From LMUY01 sp964235495 (GTDB lineage Bacteria; Pseudomonadota; Alphaproteobacteria; Acetobacterales; Acetobacteraceae): a stretch of 62,027 bases of DNA. Under the pieces are notes generated by a model. It was not told the DNA's origin. It ran no database searches and was given only the letters and a program-made list of their open reading frames with translations. This document shows positions 53,105-61,872 of the stretch, in pieces (position 1 is the first letter of the stretch; every line of letters begins with the position of its first letter). Made by a program: the position numbers and the translations under genes. The stretch covers positions 1 to 62,027 of the forward strand of contig CAXSAX010000023.1 in NCBI GenBank assembly GCA_964235495.1, given 5' to 3'.

Positions 53105-53827
53105 GTGTGCACCGTCATCACCCTGCATCGGCCGGGCCATGCCTGGCCGCTGCTGCTCGCCGCCAACCGGGACGAGCGCCTCGACCGCGCCTGGGACGCG
53201 CCGGCCGCCCACTGGCCGGCCCGGCCCGGCGTGGTGGCGGGGCGGGACCGCAGCGGCGGCGGCACCTGGATGGGGGTGAGCCGCGGCGGCGTCGTGGCCG
53301 CCGTGCTGAACCGCACCGGCAGCCTCGGTCCCGCGCCCGGCAAGCGCAGCCGGGGCGAGCTGCCGCTGCTGGCGCTCGACCACGCCTCCGCCGGGGCGGC
53401 CGCGGCGGCGGTCATGCGGCTGGACGGCGCGGAGTACCGCAGCTTCAACCTCGTGCTGGCGGACCGCGCCGCCGTCTGGTTTGTCCGCAACGACGAGGCG
53501 GGGCGGCTGCTCGCCAGCGCGCTGCCGCCCGGGCTGCACATGGTCACCGCGCACGACCCGGATGACCCAGCGAGCCCCCGGGTCGCCCGCCACCTGCCGC
53601 GCTTCCAGGCCGCCGCCCCGCCCGAGCCGCCGGACTGGGCGGAGTGGCCGCGGCTGCTGGCCGACGCGGACGGCCCGCGAGAGGCGGCGCTGAGCGTGCC
53701 GCCGGGCGCCGGGTTCGGCACCGCCTGCGCCTCGCTGCTGGCGCTCCCGGACGCGGGCGGGCCCGAATGGCTGTTCGCCCCGGGGGCTGCGGGTGTCGCC
53801 GGGTTCTCGCCCGTGCCGCTGGGGTAG
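53105..53827 (+). CDS. NRDE/TANGO2-family protein
   Basis: A 240-aa protein starting at GTG, so that Cys follows Met as in the family (M-C-T-V). The name-giving NRDE is in LLLAANRDERLDRAWDAP, and GGGTWMGVSRGGVVAAVLNR is diagnostic. TANGO2 relatives have been linked to heme or lipid metabolism. It lies 31 bases after the small secreted gene and before purC. Confidence 0.9.
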   Translation: MCTVITLHRPGHAWPLLLAANRDERLDRAWDAPAAHWPARPGVVAGRDRSGGGTWMGVSRGGVVAAVLNRTGSLGPAPGKRSRGELPLLALDHASAGAAAAAVMRLDGAEYRSFNLVLADRAAVWFVRNDEAGRLLASALPPGLHMVTAHDPDDPASPRVARHLPRFQAAAPPEPPDWAEWPRLLADADGPREAALSVPPGAGFGTACASLLALPDAGGPEWLFAPGAAGVAGFSPVPLG

Positions 53828-53889
53828 CCCGCGGGTGGCAGCCCTGCCGCCCCCCTGCTATACGGCGCGTTCAACGCGGGGATACGGAC

Positions 53890-54654
53890 ATGGCGCGCCG
53901 TCGGCAGCTATATGAGGGCAAGGCCAAGGTGCTGTTCGAGGGGCCGGAGCCGGGCACGCTGGTGCAATACTTCAAGGATGACGCCACCGCCGGCAACGGC
54001 GCCAAGAAGGGCACCATCACCGGCAAGGGCGTGCTGAACAACCGCATCAGCGAGTACCTGATGACCCGCCTGGGCGAGATCGGCGTGCCCACCCACTTCG
54101 TCCGCCGCCTCAACATGCGCGAGCAGCTGATCCGCGAGGTGGAGATCATCCCGCTGGAGGTGGTGGTGCGCAACGTCGCCGCCGGCTCGCTGTCCACCCG
54201 GCTCGGCATCCCGGAAGGCACCCGGCTGCCGCGTTCCATCATCGAATATTATTACAAGAACGACGCGCTGAACGACCCCATGGTGGCGGAGGAGCACATC
54301 ACCGCGTTCGGCTGGGCCAACACCGCCGACATGGACGACATCATGGCGCTGACGCTACGGGTCAACGACTTCCTGTCCGGGCTGTTCCTCGGCGTCGGCA
54401 TCACGCTGGTGGACTTCAAGCTGGAGTACGGCCGCCTGTACGAGGACGAGGACATGCGCATCGTGCTCGCCGACGAGATCAGCCCGGATAACTGCCGGCT
54501 GTGGGACAGCAAGACCAACGAGAAGATGGACAAGGACCGCTTCCGCCGCGACCTCGGCCGGGTGGAGGAGGCCTACCAGGAGGTGGCCCGCCGCCTCGGC
54601 ATCCTGCCGGAGGCCGGCTCGCGGGACCTGAAGGGGCCGGAGGCGGTGCAATGA
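53890..54654 (+). CDS. purC: SAICAR synthetase
   Basis: Phosphoribosylaminoimidazole-succinocarboxamide synthase, 254 aa. The N-terminal RRRQLYEGKAKVLFEG, LVQYFKDDATAGNG and the signature LVDFKLEYGRLYEDE and LADEISPDNCRLWD are all intact. It ends by ATGA overlap with purS. Confidence 0.96.
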   Translation: MARRRQLYEGKAKVLFEGPEPGTLVQYFKDDATAGNGAKKGTITGKGVLNNRISEYLMTRLGEIGVPTHFVRRLNMREQLIREVEIIPLEVVVRNVAAGSLSTRLGIPEGTRLPRSIIEYYYKNDALNDPMVAEEHITAFGWANTADMDDIMALTLRVNDFLSGLFLGVGITLVDFKLEYGRLYEDEDMRIVLADEISPDNCRLWDSKTNEKMDKDRFRRDLGRVEEAYQEVARRLGILPEAGSRDLKGPEAVQ

Positions 54655-54893
54655 AGGTGGTGGTCACCGTCATGCTGAAGGACGGCGTGCTGGACCCGCA
54701 GGGCCGCGCCATCGGCCATGCGCTGGGCAACCTCGGCTTCGCGGGCATCGGCGAGGTGCGCGCGGGCAAGGTGATCGAGGTCGAGACGGCGGAGACGGAC
54801 GCGGGCCGCGCCAAGGCGGCGGGCGAGGCCATGGCGCGCAAGCTGCTGGCCAACCAGGTGATCGAGAGCTTCCGGGTGGACGTGGCCGGCTAG
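54651..54893 (+). CDS. purS: FGAM synthase subunit PurS
   Basis: The small subunit of the three-part FGAM synthase (PurSQL), 80 aa, with VVVTVMLKDGVLDPQGRAIG and the usual beta-alpha pattern to VDVAG. It overlaps purC by ATGA. purQ, its usual next neighbour, is not downstream; instead 165 bases and two lipoprotein genes follow. Confidence 0.93.
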   Translation: MKVVVTVMLKDGVLDPQGRAIGHALGNLGFAGIGEVRAGKVIEVETAETDAGRAKAAGEAMARKLLANQVIESFRVDVAG

Positions 54894-55058
54894 GCCGCAC
54901 GGCCTTCGGCGATCCGCTGCGCCGCGGCGGCCCACCCGGCAGGGCGGACCTGTGGGACGCATGACGACCCCGGTGAGCCGTTTCGAAACCTCCGGTGAGG
55001 TCAACCCGGTGATAACGATTTTAGTGAAGAATGGCGGCCGAAGACACTGAAGGCCGCC

Positions 55059-55790
55059 ATGGATCGCATGTTGAAGGACCGCCTGGCCAATCCAGGCCGC
55101 CGCGCCGCGCTGCTCGGCGGGCTTGGCTTGTTGGCCGGCTGTGCCGCCAAGCCCGTGCTGCTGGACCGCTCGGCCATGGCCGGGGTCAAGCGCGTCGGCC
55201 TGCCAACCATCGGGGCGCCGGGCAGCCCAACGGTGCAGGTGGCGCAACCGATCGGCAACTCGTTCGGCGCGATCGGGATTCTCAGCACGGCGATTGTGCG
55301 CGGCAACCGGGAAAGCGCGCTGAAGGCGCTGCTGGCCTCGCAGGCGCTCGATGCGCAGAGCTGCCTCACGCAAGCCGTGACCGACGACCTGCGTGCTCAA
55401 GGGCTGACGGTGGTCCCCATGGCCGCGGATTCGAGGCGGTCGAGCTTCGTTGCGCGCGCCGACGGGGAACCGGCGGTGCAAGCGATCCTGGACATCTACA
55501 TCAGCCAGTATGGCTTCATCGCGGCGTCCGATTCCGATGATGCGCCCTACCACCCGAGCGTCATCCTCGCAGCACGCCTGATCGGGGCGCAGGACCGCAC
55601 GGTGATGATGCAGGACACCGTCGCGCTGAACGAGATCGACGTGCCGTTGCCGCAACCGAACGGGGCTCCGCCGGCGCCGTATGCTTTCTACACGTTCTCG
55701 CAAGTCACGGATGATCCTGTCCGGGCGTCCATGGCGCTTCGTGGCGCGCTGAAATACGCGGCCGACTCGGTCGGGAAGCGCTTGGCATGA
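55059..55790 (+). CDS. Lipoprotein of unknown function 1
   Basis: A 243-aa protein with twin arginines and a lipobox (RRAALLGGLGLLAGC). The mature part is alpha-beta, with SFGAIGILSTAIVRGNRESA and ILDIYISQYGFIAASDSD as its most structured segments. The end overlaps the next gene by ATGA. No family is recognised; some features recall secretin-assisting lipoproteins, but this is not supported. Confidence 0.72.
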   Translation: MDRMLKDRLANPGRRAALLGGLGLLAGCAAKPVLLDRSAMAGVKRVGLPTIGAPGSPTVQVAQPIGNSFGAIGILSTAIVRGNRESALKALLASQALDAQSCLTQAVTDDLRAQGLTVVPMAADSRRSSFVARADGEPAVQAILDIYISQYGFIAASDSDDAPYHPSVILAARLIGAQDRTVMMQDTVALNEIDVPLPQPNGAPPAPYAFYTFSQVTDDPVRASMALRGALKYAADSVGKRLA

Positions 55791-56416
55791 TCGGCCGCGC
55801 GCTCGCTGTCGCCGGCGTGCTGAGCCTCGGTGCCTGCGCGCTGCCCGCGCAACCGCCGTTGCTCACCCTCGGAGGCCGGCAATGCGACGCTGCCCCCGTG
55901 CTCGACGGAGCGGTTGCCGTGCCGCTGCACGACCACGTCGCCGTGGCATATGGCGAGGCAAGCCACTGCCTCCTCTCGGCCGATGCGCAGACAAGGCTCA
56001 CCTACGCCGTGTTCCGCCTGCCGGACGCGCCGGCGCCTTACTCCGTGACCGTCACAAGCCTTGCGAAGCAGGGTGTCTTGGTTTCGCCAAGGCTGTCCGT
56101 GCTGGACGGGAACGGGGCCGTCACTCGCTCGCTGGCTCCGGGCGACTTTCGGGAAAGCCTGGAAGGGCTGCGGGCCGGCCTGCGCATCGCCCCCCGCGAG
56201 CGCTACCTGGTTGCCGTGGCGGACCCGGCGCGGCTTGGCCAGATGGTGACGTTGCGGATGAGCCTGCGCCAGCAGGGCGGCGTGGATGTCGCAGGCCTCA
56301 TCATCATCCCGATCATCATCCCTTCAGGCGGCCCGCCGGTCAGATGGAAGGATGCGATCTATGCCCTGAACGGGTCCATCCAGGTCGCTGCGGAGCCGCT
56401 CGTGACCGTGCCCTGA
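55787..56416 (+). CDS. Lipoprotein of unknown function 2 (MalM-like?)
   Basis: A 209-aa protein with a short signal and lipobox (AVAGVLSLGAC). The stretch YAVFRLPDAPAPYSVTVTSL, GVLVSPRLSVLDGNG and RERYLVAVADPARLG has the pattern of MalM-type periplasmic proteins (beta-rich); this is a guess. An unusual run of Ile/Pro (LIIIPIIIPSGGPPVR) is near the end. It is coupled to the first lipoprotein gene, so they probably act together. Confidence 0.7.
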   Translation: MIGRALAVAGVLSLGACALPAQPPLLTLGGRQCDAAPVLDGAVAVPLHDHVAVAYGEASHCLLSADAQTRLTYAVFRLPDAPAPYSVTVTSLAKQGVLVSPRLSVLDGNGAVTRSLAPGDFRESLEGLRAGLRIAPRERYLVAVADPARLGQMVTLRMSLRQQGGVDVAGLIIIPIIIPSGGPPVRWKDAIYALNGSIQVAAEPLVTVP

Positions 56417-56473
56417 CGGCGCCCGCACGCCACCAGGGTTTCCCGCCGCCCCGTGCAAGGCTAAGCAGCCGCC

Positions 56474-58021
56474 ATGCTCCGCGGCATCCTCACCGTCGGC
56501 GGCTGGACCATGGGGTCCCGCCTGCTCGGCTTCGCGCGCGACATCCTGATCGCCGCCCTGGCCGGCGCCGGGGGTGTGGCAGACGCGTTCTTCGTCGCCA
56601 ACAAGCTGCCCAACATGTTCCGCCGGCTGTTCGGCGAGGGCGCATTCAACGCCGCCTTCGTGCCCGAGTTCACCGGCCTGCTGGCCACCGAGGGCCACGC
56701 GGCAGCCAAGGATTTCGCCCAGCAGGCGATCAGCGTGCTGGCGTTCTGGCTGCTCGGGCTGACGGTGCTGGGCGAGGTGTTCATGCCCGCCATCATGCAC
56801 CTGCTGGCGCCAGGCTTCGGCGACGTGCCGGGCAAGTTCGCGCTGACGGTCGATCTGGCCCGGATCACCTTCCCCTACCTGATCCTGATCTGCCTGGCGG
56901 CCCTGCTGTCCGGGGTGCTGAACGGCCTAGACCGGTTCGCCGCCGCCGCGGCCGCCCCCATGCTGTACAACGTGTGCTCCATCGCGGCCATGCTGCTGCT
57001 CACGCGCCACGTGCCCACCGTGGGCCACGCGCTGGCCTGGGGCGTGTCCCTGGCCGGGGTGGCGCAGCTGGCGCTGCTGGCCTGGGCCACCCGGCGGGCC
57101 GGCATGCGGCTCGCCATCCCCCGCCCGCGCCTCACCCCCGCCATGCGCGTGCTGCTGCGGCGGATGGGCCCGGGCCTGGTCGGCGCGTCCGCCATGCAGC
57201 TGAACCAGGCGGTCGACGTCATCGTCAGCAGCCTGCTGCCGCCGGGCGCCATCTCCCTGCTGTACTATGCCGACCGGGTGAACCAGCTGCCGCTCGGCAC
57301 CATCGGCGCCGCCGTGGGCACGGCGCTGCTGCCGCTGCTGTCCCGCCAGGTGCGCGGGCCGGACCCGGCGGCGGCGGTCGCGACCCTCAACCGCGCGCTG
57401 GAGTTCGCCCTGCTGCTGACGGCGCCGGCGGCGCTGGCGTTGATGGTGGCGGGCACCCCCATCCTCACCGTGCTGTTCGAGCGCGGCGCCTTCACCCACG
57501 AATCCGCCCGGCTCGCGGCGCAGTCGCTGGCGGCCTACGCGTTCGGGCTGCCGTTCTTCGTGCTGGTCAAGGTGCTGGCGCCGGCGTTCTTCGCCCGCGG
57601 CGACACGACGATGCCGGTGCGCATCGGCCTGATCACCCTGGTGCTGAACTTCGCGCTCAACCTCGCCCTGTTCATCCCGCTGCAGCACGTGGGCCCGGCG
57701 CTCGCCACCAGCCTGGCCGCCGCCTTCAACGCCGGCGCGCTCGCCGTGGCGCTGCACCGGCGCGGCCACCTCGCGCCGGACGCCCGGCTGCGGCGGCGGC
57801 TGCCCCGCATCGCCCTCGCCGCCGCGGCGATGGCCGCCGTGCTATGGCTCGTCCAGCACCAGGCGTTCGACCCGGCGGACATGGCGCGCGGCCTGCGCTG
57901 GGCGGGGCTGGCCGCCCTGGTCGCCGCCGGGATGCTGACCTACGCGGCCACCGGGCTGGCCCTGGGCGCATTCGACGTGGGGGAGCTGTCGCGCCGGCTC
58001 AAGGCCCGCCGCCCCGCTTGA
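56474..58021 (+). CDS. murJ: Lipid II flippase MurJ
   Basis: A 14-helix lipid II flippase of the MOP superfamily, 515 aa. The N-terminal TMGSRLLGFARDILIAA, GVADAFFVANKLPNMFRRLF and AFNAAFVPEF are the family signature. It is needed for peptidoglycan synthesis. Upstream are two lipoproteins and downstream an MFS transporter, all on the plus strand. Confidence 0.95.
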   Translation: MLRGILTVGGWTMGSRLLGFARDILIAALAGAGGVADAFFVANKLPNMFRRLFGEGAFNAAFVPEFTGLLATEGHAAAKDFAQQAISVLAFWLLGLTVLGEVFMPAIMHLLAPGFGDVPGKFALTVDLARITFPYLILICLAALLSGVLNGLDRFAAAAAAPMLYNVCSIAAMLLLTRHVPTVGHALAWGVSLAGVAQLALLAWATRRAGMRLAIPRPRLTPAMRVLLRRMGPGLVGASAMQLNQAVDVIVSSLLPPGAISLLYYADRVNQLPLGTIGAAVGTALLPLLSRQVRGPDPAAAVATLNRALEFALLLTAPAALALMVAGTPILTVLFERGAFTHESARLAAQSLAAYAFGLPFFVLVKVLAPAFFARGDTTMPVRIGLITLVLNFALNLALFIPLQHVGPALATSLAAAFNAGALAVALHRRGHLAPDARLRRRLPRIALAAAAMAAVLWLVQHQAFDPADMARGLRWAGLAALVAAGMLTYAATGLALGAFDVGELSRRLKARRPA

Positions 58022-58083
58022 CCGTCCCCCGACGGACGCCATAGCGTCATCCCCAACGCGCCAAGACGCGAAGGGGAATGTTG

Positions 58084-59598
58084 ATGTCGGCTATGGTAGG
58101 TGTCTCCGCAGGGCCGTCTTGGCTGCACCGGCGCGAGCTGGCGCACTATCCGGCGGAGGGCGCCAGGCGCGCCTACCTGTTGCTGGTGGTCGCCATCACG
58201 GTGTCGCTGTACTACGAGCTGTACGTCGGCGGCGGCGTCGCCACCTACATGCTCCAATACTTTCAGATGCCGTTCAACTACCTGGTCGCCATCTTCGCCA
58301 TCGGCAACCTGGCCGGCGCGTTCGCCTCCTTGCTCGCCGGGCTGAGCGACCGGTTCGGCCGCTGCAACCTGGTGGTGTTCGGCACGCTGATCGTGGCCCT
58401 GCTCACGCTCGCGGTCCCCTACGCGCCGGACCGGTTCAGCTACGGCGTGCTGGCCTCCCTGCTGGCGGTGGTCGAAGGCGTGATCCTGGTCACCACCCCG
58501 GCGCTGATCCGGGACTTCTCCCCCCAGGTCGGCCGCGCCACCGCCATGGGCTTCTGGACCATCGGCCCGGTGCTCGGCAGCCTCATGGTCAGCTTCGTCA
58601 CCTCGAAGACGCTGCCGATCTTCCAGACCTGGCAGAGCCAGTTCTATATCTGCGGCGTCGTCGGCCTCGTCATGTTCGTGGTCGCGTTCATCTTCCTGCG
58701 CGAGCTGTCCCCCAATCTGCGTGACCAGATCATGGTCAGCATGAAGGACCGGGCGCTGGTGGAGGCGCGGGCGCGGGGCATCGTCAACGTGAACCTGCAT
58801 GCCCCGTTCCGCCAGCTGATGCACCTGGACGTCATTGGCTCGGCGCTCGGCGTGTCCGTGCTGCTGCTGTTCTACTACACGGCGGTGGCGTTCGGCACGA
58901 TCTACCTGATCACCGTGTTCCACTACACCCCGGTGATGGCCAACGAGCTGTTCAACTGGACCTGGGCCTGCAACGCGGTGGCGCTGATCGCCTCCGGCCT
59001 GCTGTCCGACCGGCTGGGGGTGCGCAAGCCGTTCATGCTGATAGGCGGCCTGGGCGGCGCGGCGCTCACCGTGGCCTTCCTGCTGCAAGCCGGGCAAACC
59101 CCCAGCTGGGGCACGCTGGTCGCCCTGAGCTGCGTCCAGTCCGTGCTGGTCGCCTCCGCCTACACCTGCTGGATGGCCAGCTTCACCGAGACGGTGGAGG
59201 CGCGCAACCCGGCGCTGACCGGGACCGGCCTCGCCATCTGGGGCTGGATTCAGCGCCTGGTGGTCACCGCCGCCTTCGTGGCGATCCCGTTCATCATCAA
59301 CTCGGTGACGCCGCTGGTCGAGTCCGGCCACTGGCTCGGCGAGCTCGCCAAGGCGCAGGCCAGCCAGACCGCGCCCAGCGCCGACGTGATGGCGCATCTG
59401 GGCGCCATCCAGCAGGCCGCCGCCAATGCGCCGGGCCAGTGGCGGACCTGGTACTGGATTTGCACGGCCGCCATCCTGTTCTTCGTGGCCTGCGTGTTCA
59501 TCATGCGCGGACGCTGGAGCCCGGCCGCCGCCCGGGCGGACCAGGCGGCGCATGACGGCGCCGTCGCCCGCGAGATGGCGGGGCTGGCGAGGTCTTGA
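58084..59598 (+). CDS. MFS transporter
   Basis: A 504-aa major facilitator with twelve membrane helices. The loop 2-3 motif is LAGLSDRFGRCNL, and its repeat is LLSDRLGVRKPF. Charged substrates are typical of this group, but the substrate is unknown. The start is set at 58084 with AAGGGGA six bases upstream; ATG at 58078 abuts that site and is less likely. trpS follows after 30 bases. Confidence 0.85.
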   Translation: MSAMVGVSAGPSWLHRRELAHYPAEGARRAYLLLVVAITVSLYYELYVGGGVATYMLQYFQMPFNYLVAIFAIGNLAGAFASLLAGLSDRFGRCNLVVFGTLIVALLTLAVPYAPDRFSYGVLASLLAVVEGVILVTTPALIRDFSPQVGRATAMGFWTIGPVLGSLMVSFVTSKTLPIFQTWQSQFYICGVVGLVMFVVAFIFLRELSPNLRDQIMVSMKDRALVEARARGIVNVNLHAPFRQLMHLDVIGSALGVSVLLLFYYTAVAFGTIYLITVFHYTPVMANELFNWTWACNAVALIASGLLSDRLGVRKPFMLIGGLGGAALTVAFLLQAGQTPSWGTLVALSCVQSVLVASAYTCWMASFTETVEARNPALTGTGLAIWGWIQRLVVTAAFVAIPFIINSVTPLVESGHWLGELAKAQASQTAPSADVMAHLGAIQQAAANAPGQWRTWYWICTAAILFFVACVFIMRGRWSPAAARADQAAHDGAVAREMAGLARS

Positions 59599-59628
59599 CC
59601 GGCTAACCCACGCCGGGGACGATGCGCC

Positions 59629-60630
59629 ATGCAGCGCATCTTCTCCGGCATCCAGCCCACCGGCGTCCCCCACCTCGGCAACTACCTGGGCGCCATCCGC
59701 AACTGGGTGGCGCTGCAGGACGCGCACGAATGCATCTTCTGCGTCGTGGACCTGCACGCCATCACCGCCTGGCAGGACCCGGCGGGCCTCGCCGCCGCCA
59801 CGCGCGAGGCGGCCGCCACCTACATCGCCGCCGGCATCAGTGAGCGGCCCATCCTGTTCCACCAATCCGCGGTGCACGCCCATGCCCGCCTGGCCTGGCT
59901 GTTCAACTGCGTGGCCCGCCTCGGCTGGCTGAACCGCATGACGCAGTTCAAGGACAAGGCCGGCAAGGACCGCGAGACCGTCTCCGCCGGGCTCTACGTG
60001 TACCCGAACCTGATGGCCGCCGACATCCACGCCTACCACGCCACCCGCGTCCCCGTGGGCGACGACCAGCGCCAGCACCTGGAGCTGGCCAACGACATCG
60101 GCCAGAAGTTCAACCACGACTACGGCGTCGCGTTCTTCCCCGTCATCGAGCCGCTGATCCTCGGCCCGGCCGCCCGGGTGATGAGCCTGCGCGACGGCGC
60201 CAAGAAGATGAGCAAGTCCGACGCCTCCGATCAGAGCCGCATCAACCTCGCCGACGACGCCGACACCATCGCGCTGAAAATCCGCCGCGCCAAGACCGAC
60301 CCGGCGCCGCTGCCGGAGGACCCGCGCGGCCTGGAGGACCGCCCGGAGGCGCGCAACCTGGTGGCCATCTACGCCGCCCTGTCCGACACCGACCCCGCCG
60401 GGGTGCTGCGCGAGCACGGCGGCCACGGCTTCGGCGTGTTCAAGGAGGCGCTGGCCGCCTTGCTGATCGACCGCCTCGCCCCCATCGCCGCCGAGACCCG
60501 GCGCTGGCTGGCCGACCCCGCCAGCATCGATCGACGCCTGGCGGAGGGAGCCCAGCGCGCCGCCGCCATCGCCGACCCCATCGTGGCGGAGGCCGAGCGG
60601 CTGGTGGGCTTCCTCAAGCTCGCCAGCTAG
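59629..60630 (+). CDS. trpS: Tryptophanyl-tRNA synthetase
   Basis: A class I synthetase of 333 aa. FSGIQPTGVPHLGNYLGAI holds the HIGH-type motif, GDDQRQHLELANDI is conserved, and KKMSKSD is the KMSKS loop. It begins with ATGCAGCGC. No other trp gene is near. Confidence 0.96.
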   Translation: MQRIFSGIQPTGVPHLGNYLGAIRNWVALQDAHECIFCVVDLHAITAWQDPAGLAAATREAAATYIAAGISERPILFHQSAVHAHARLAWLFNCVARLGWLNRMTQFKDKAGKDRETVSAGLYVYPNLMAADIHAYHATRVPVGDDQRQHLELANDIGQKFNHDYGVAFFPVIEPLILGPAARVMSLRDGAKKMSKSDASDQSRINLADDADTIALKIRRAKTDPAPLPEDPRGLEDRPEARNLVAIYAALSDTDPAGVLREHGGHGFGVFKEALAALLIDRLAPIAAETRRWLADPASIDRRLAEGAQRAAAIADPIVAEAERLVGFLKLAS

Positions 60631-60911
60631 CAAGGTGCTGAAAAGGGCCAAAACTGGCGCTTGCAGGGCTCTGCCCTGCACCCGAAAGGGGCCAACTCTT
60701 GCAAGCGGGGCATCCCCTTCACCCCTCCATACCAGGTGTCCAGAGGACGACTGTCCCCTGGTGGGGTTCGGGGCGGAGTGGGTCAAGGTTCCGCTCGCCT
60801 TCTATCAGGCGCGTGGAATACGCACGCAGGGAAAGCCCCGATCTTTGCTTCGCGGGATTCTTCAACGTCCTCCTAGAGCGTGCGTGCGCCTATCCGCATG
60901 GACGCTCTAGC
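60631..60911. other. Structured intergenic stretch with two hairpins
   Basis: Two hairpins are visible. TGCAGGGC-TCT-GCCCTGCA at 60662-60680 is eight perfect pairs right after trpS and may be a terminator without a T-run. CCAGAGGAC-GACT-GTCCCCTGG at 60740-60761 has nine pairs with one mismatch. The rest resembles intergenic repeat-like sequence rather than a gene. Confidence 0.45.
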
Positions 60912-61412
60912 ATGAACCCGCTGGAAGCGGTGTTCCGCATCGCCAATTTCGGCGCGGTGGTCGCCTGGATCGTGCTGGTACTGGCCGCCGCGTTCGGCTG
61001 GCGGCGCGCCCTGCAGCGCTTCTGCGGCAGCCTGGTGCCGCTGCTGCTGGCCAGCGCCTACGTCGTGCTGCTGGTGACGCACTGGGGCGGTCCGGGCGAT
61101 GTCAGCTCGCTCGCCGGCGTGGGCCTGCTGTTCCGCCAGCCGGCGGCGCTGCTGGCCGGCTGGCTGCACTACCTGGCGTTCGACCTGCTGGTCGGCGTGA
61201 TGATCGCGCAGCGCTTCCTGGACGACCGGCTGCCCCGCATCCTGCTGCTGCCGGTGCTGCCGCTCGCCTTCTTCTTCGCCCCGGCCGGCTGGCTGCTGTT
61301 CGAGGCGATCCGCTTCGCCCGGCGCGACGCCGCCCCCGCATCGGCCCCCGCCGCGGCGGGACGCGCCCGCAAGGCGCCGCGGCCGCGGCCAAACATCACG
61401 GAACCGACGTGA
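60912..61412 (+). CDS. ABA4-like membrane protein (DUF4281)
   Basis: A 166-aa protein with four membrane helices and the family mark AGWLHYLAFDLLVG. Plant ABA4 is involved in neoxanthin synthesis; bacterial members are uncharacterised. A basic Pro-rich tail follows. Upstream in-frame codons are the intergenic stretch, so the ATG at 60912 is the start. Confidence 0.83.
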   Translation: MNPLEAVFRIANFGAVVAWIVLVLAAAFGWRRALQRFCGSLVPLLLASAYVVLLVTHWGGPGDVSSLAGVGLLFRQPAALLAGWLHYLAFDLLVGVMIAQRFLDDRLPRILLLPVLPLAFFFAPAGWLLFEAIRFARRDAAPASAPAAAGRARKAPRPRPNITEPT

Positions 61413-61466
61413 ACCGCCCGGGCGTGACCTGCTAACCGGAGCGCACGGTCGATTTGGAGACAGGAT

Positions 61467-61872
61467 GTGTTCAACGGCACCCTCGGCAGGCGTTGCCGGT
61501 TGCTCGGCAGCGCGGCCCTGCCGATCATCCTCCTGGCGCTGGGCATCGCCCGGGCCGACTATTTCACCCCGGCAACATGATGGTGACGCGCAGCGACGAT
61601 ATGGGCTCCGCCAGCACGCTGTACGCCGTCACCTCCACCGTAAGGGGCAGCGGCGACCAGGGGGCGGACCCGAACCAGTTGGTCGCCATCACCGACGGCT
61701 TGGGCTTCACGACGGCCACCCAGGCAGCCGGCGAGGACTTCGCCGTCATCGACGCGGCGACGTGTTGCGCGGCATGGCATTCACGCCGGTGCCGGAGCCG
61801 GTTTCGCTCGCGCTGATGCTCTCGGGCCTCACCGGGTTGGGCCTGGTCCGGCGGCATACCCTGGCAGGGTAG
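61467..61872 (+). pseudogene. Degenerate PEP-CTERM protein gene
   Basis: Three pieces of one gene lie in three frames. A GTG at 61467 starts a signal peptide (LLGSAALPIILLALGIARAD) that stops after YFTPAT. A second frame continues GNMMVTRSDDMGSASTLYAV and FTTATQAAGEDFAVID. A third carries the VPEPVSLALMLSGLTGLG plus RR ending, the PEP-CTERM sorting signal. Indels separate them, and the protein between is too short, so a larger deletion is likely. PEP-CTERM proteins are cleaved by exosortase. Confidence 0.6.

Noticed and set aside
57940..60786. 948-codon open frame on the minus strand opposite murJ, the MFS gene and trpS
   Set aside because: It is antisense to three well-identified genes and its composition (Gly, Arg, His, Gln, Val runs) is that of the GC-rich reverse frame, with no domain.
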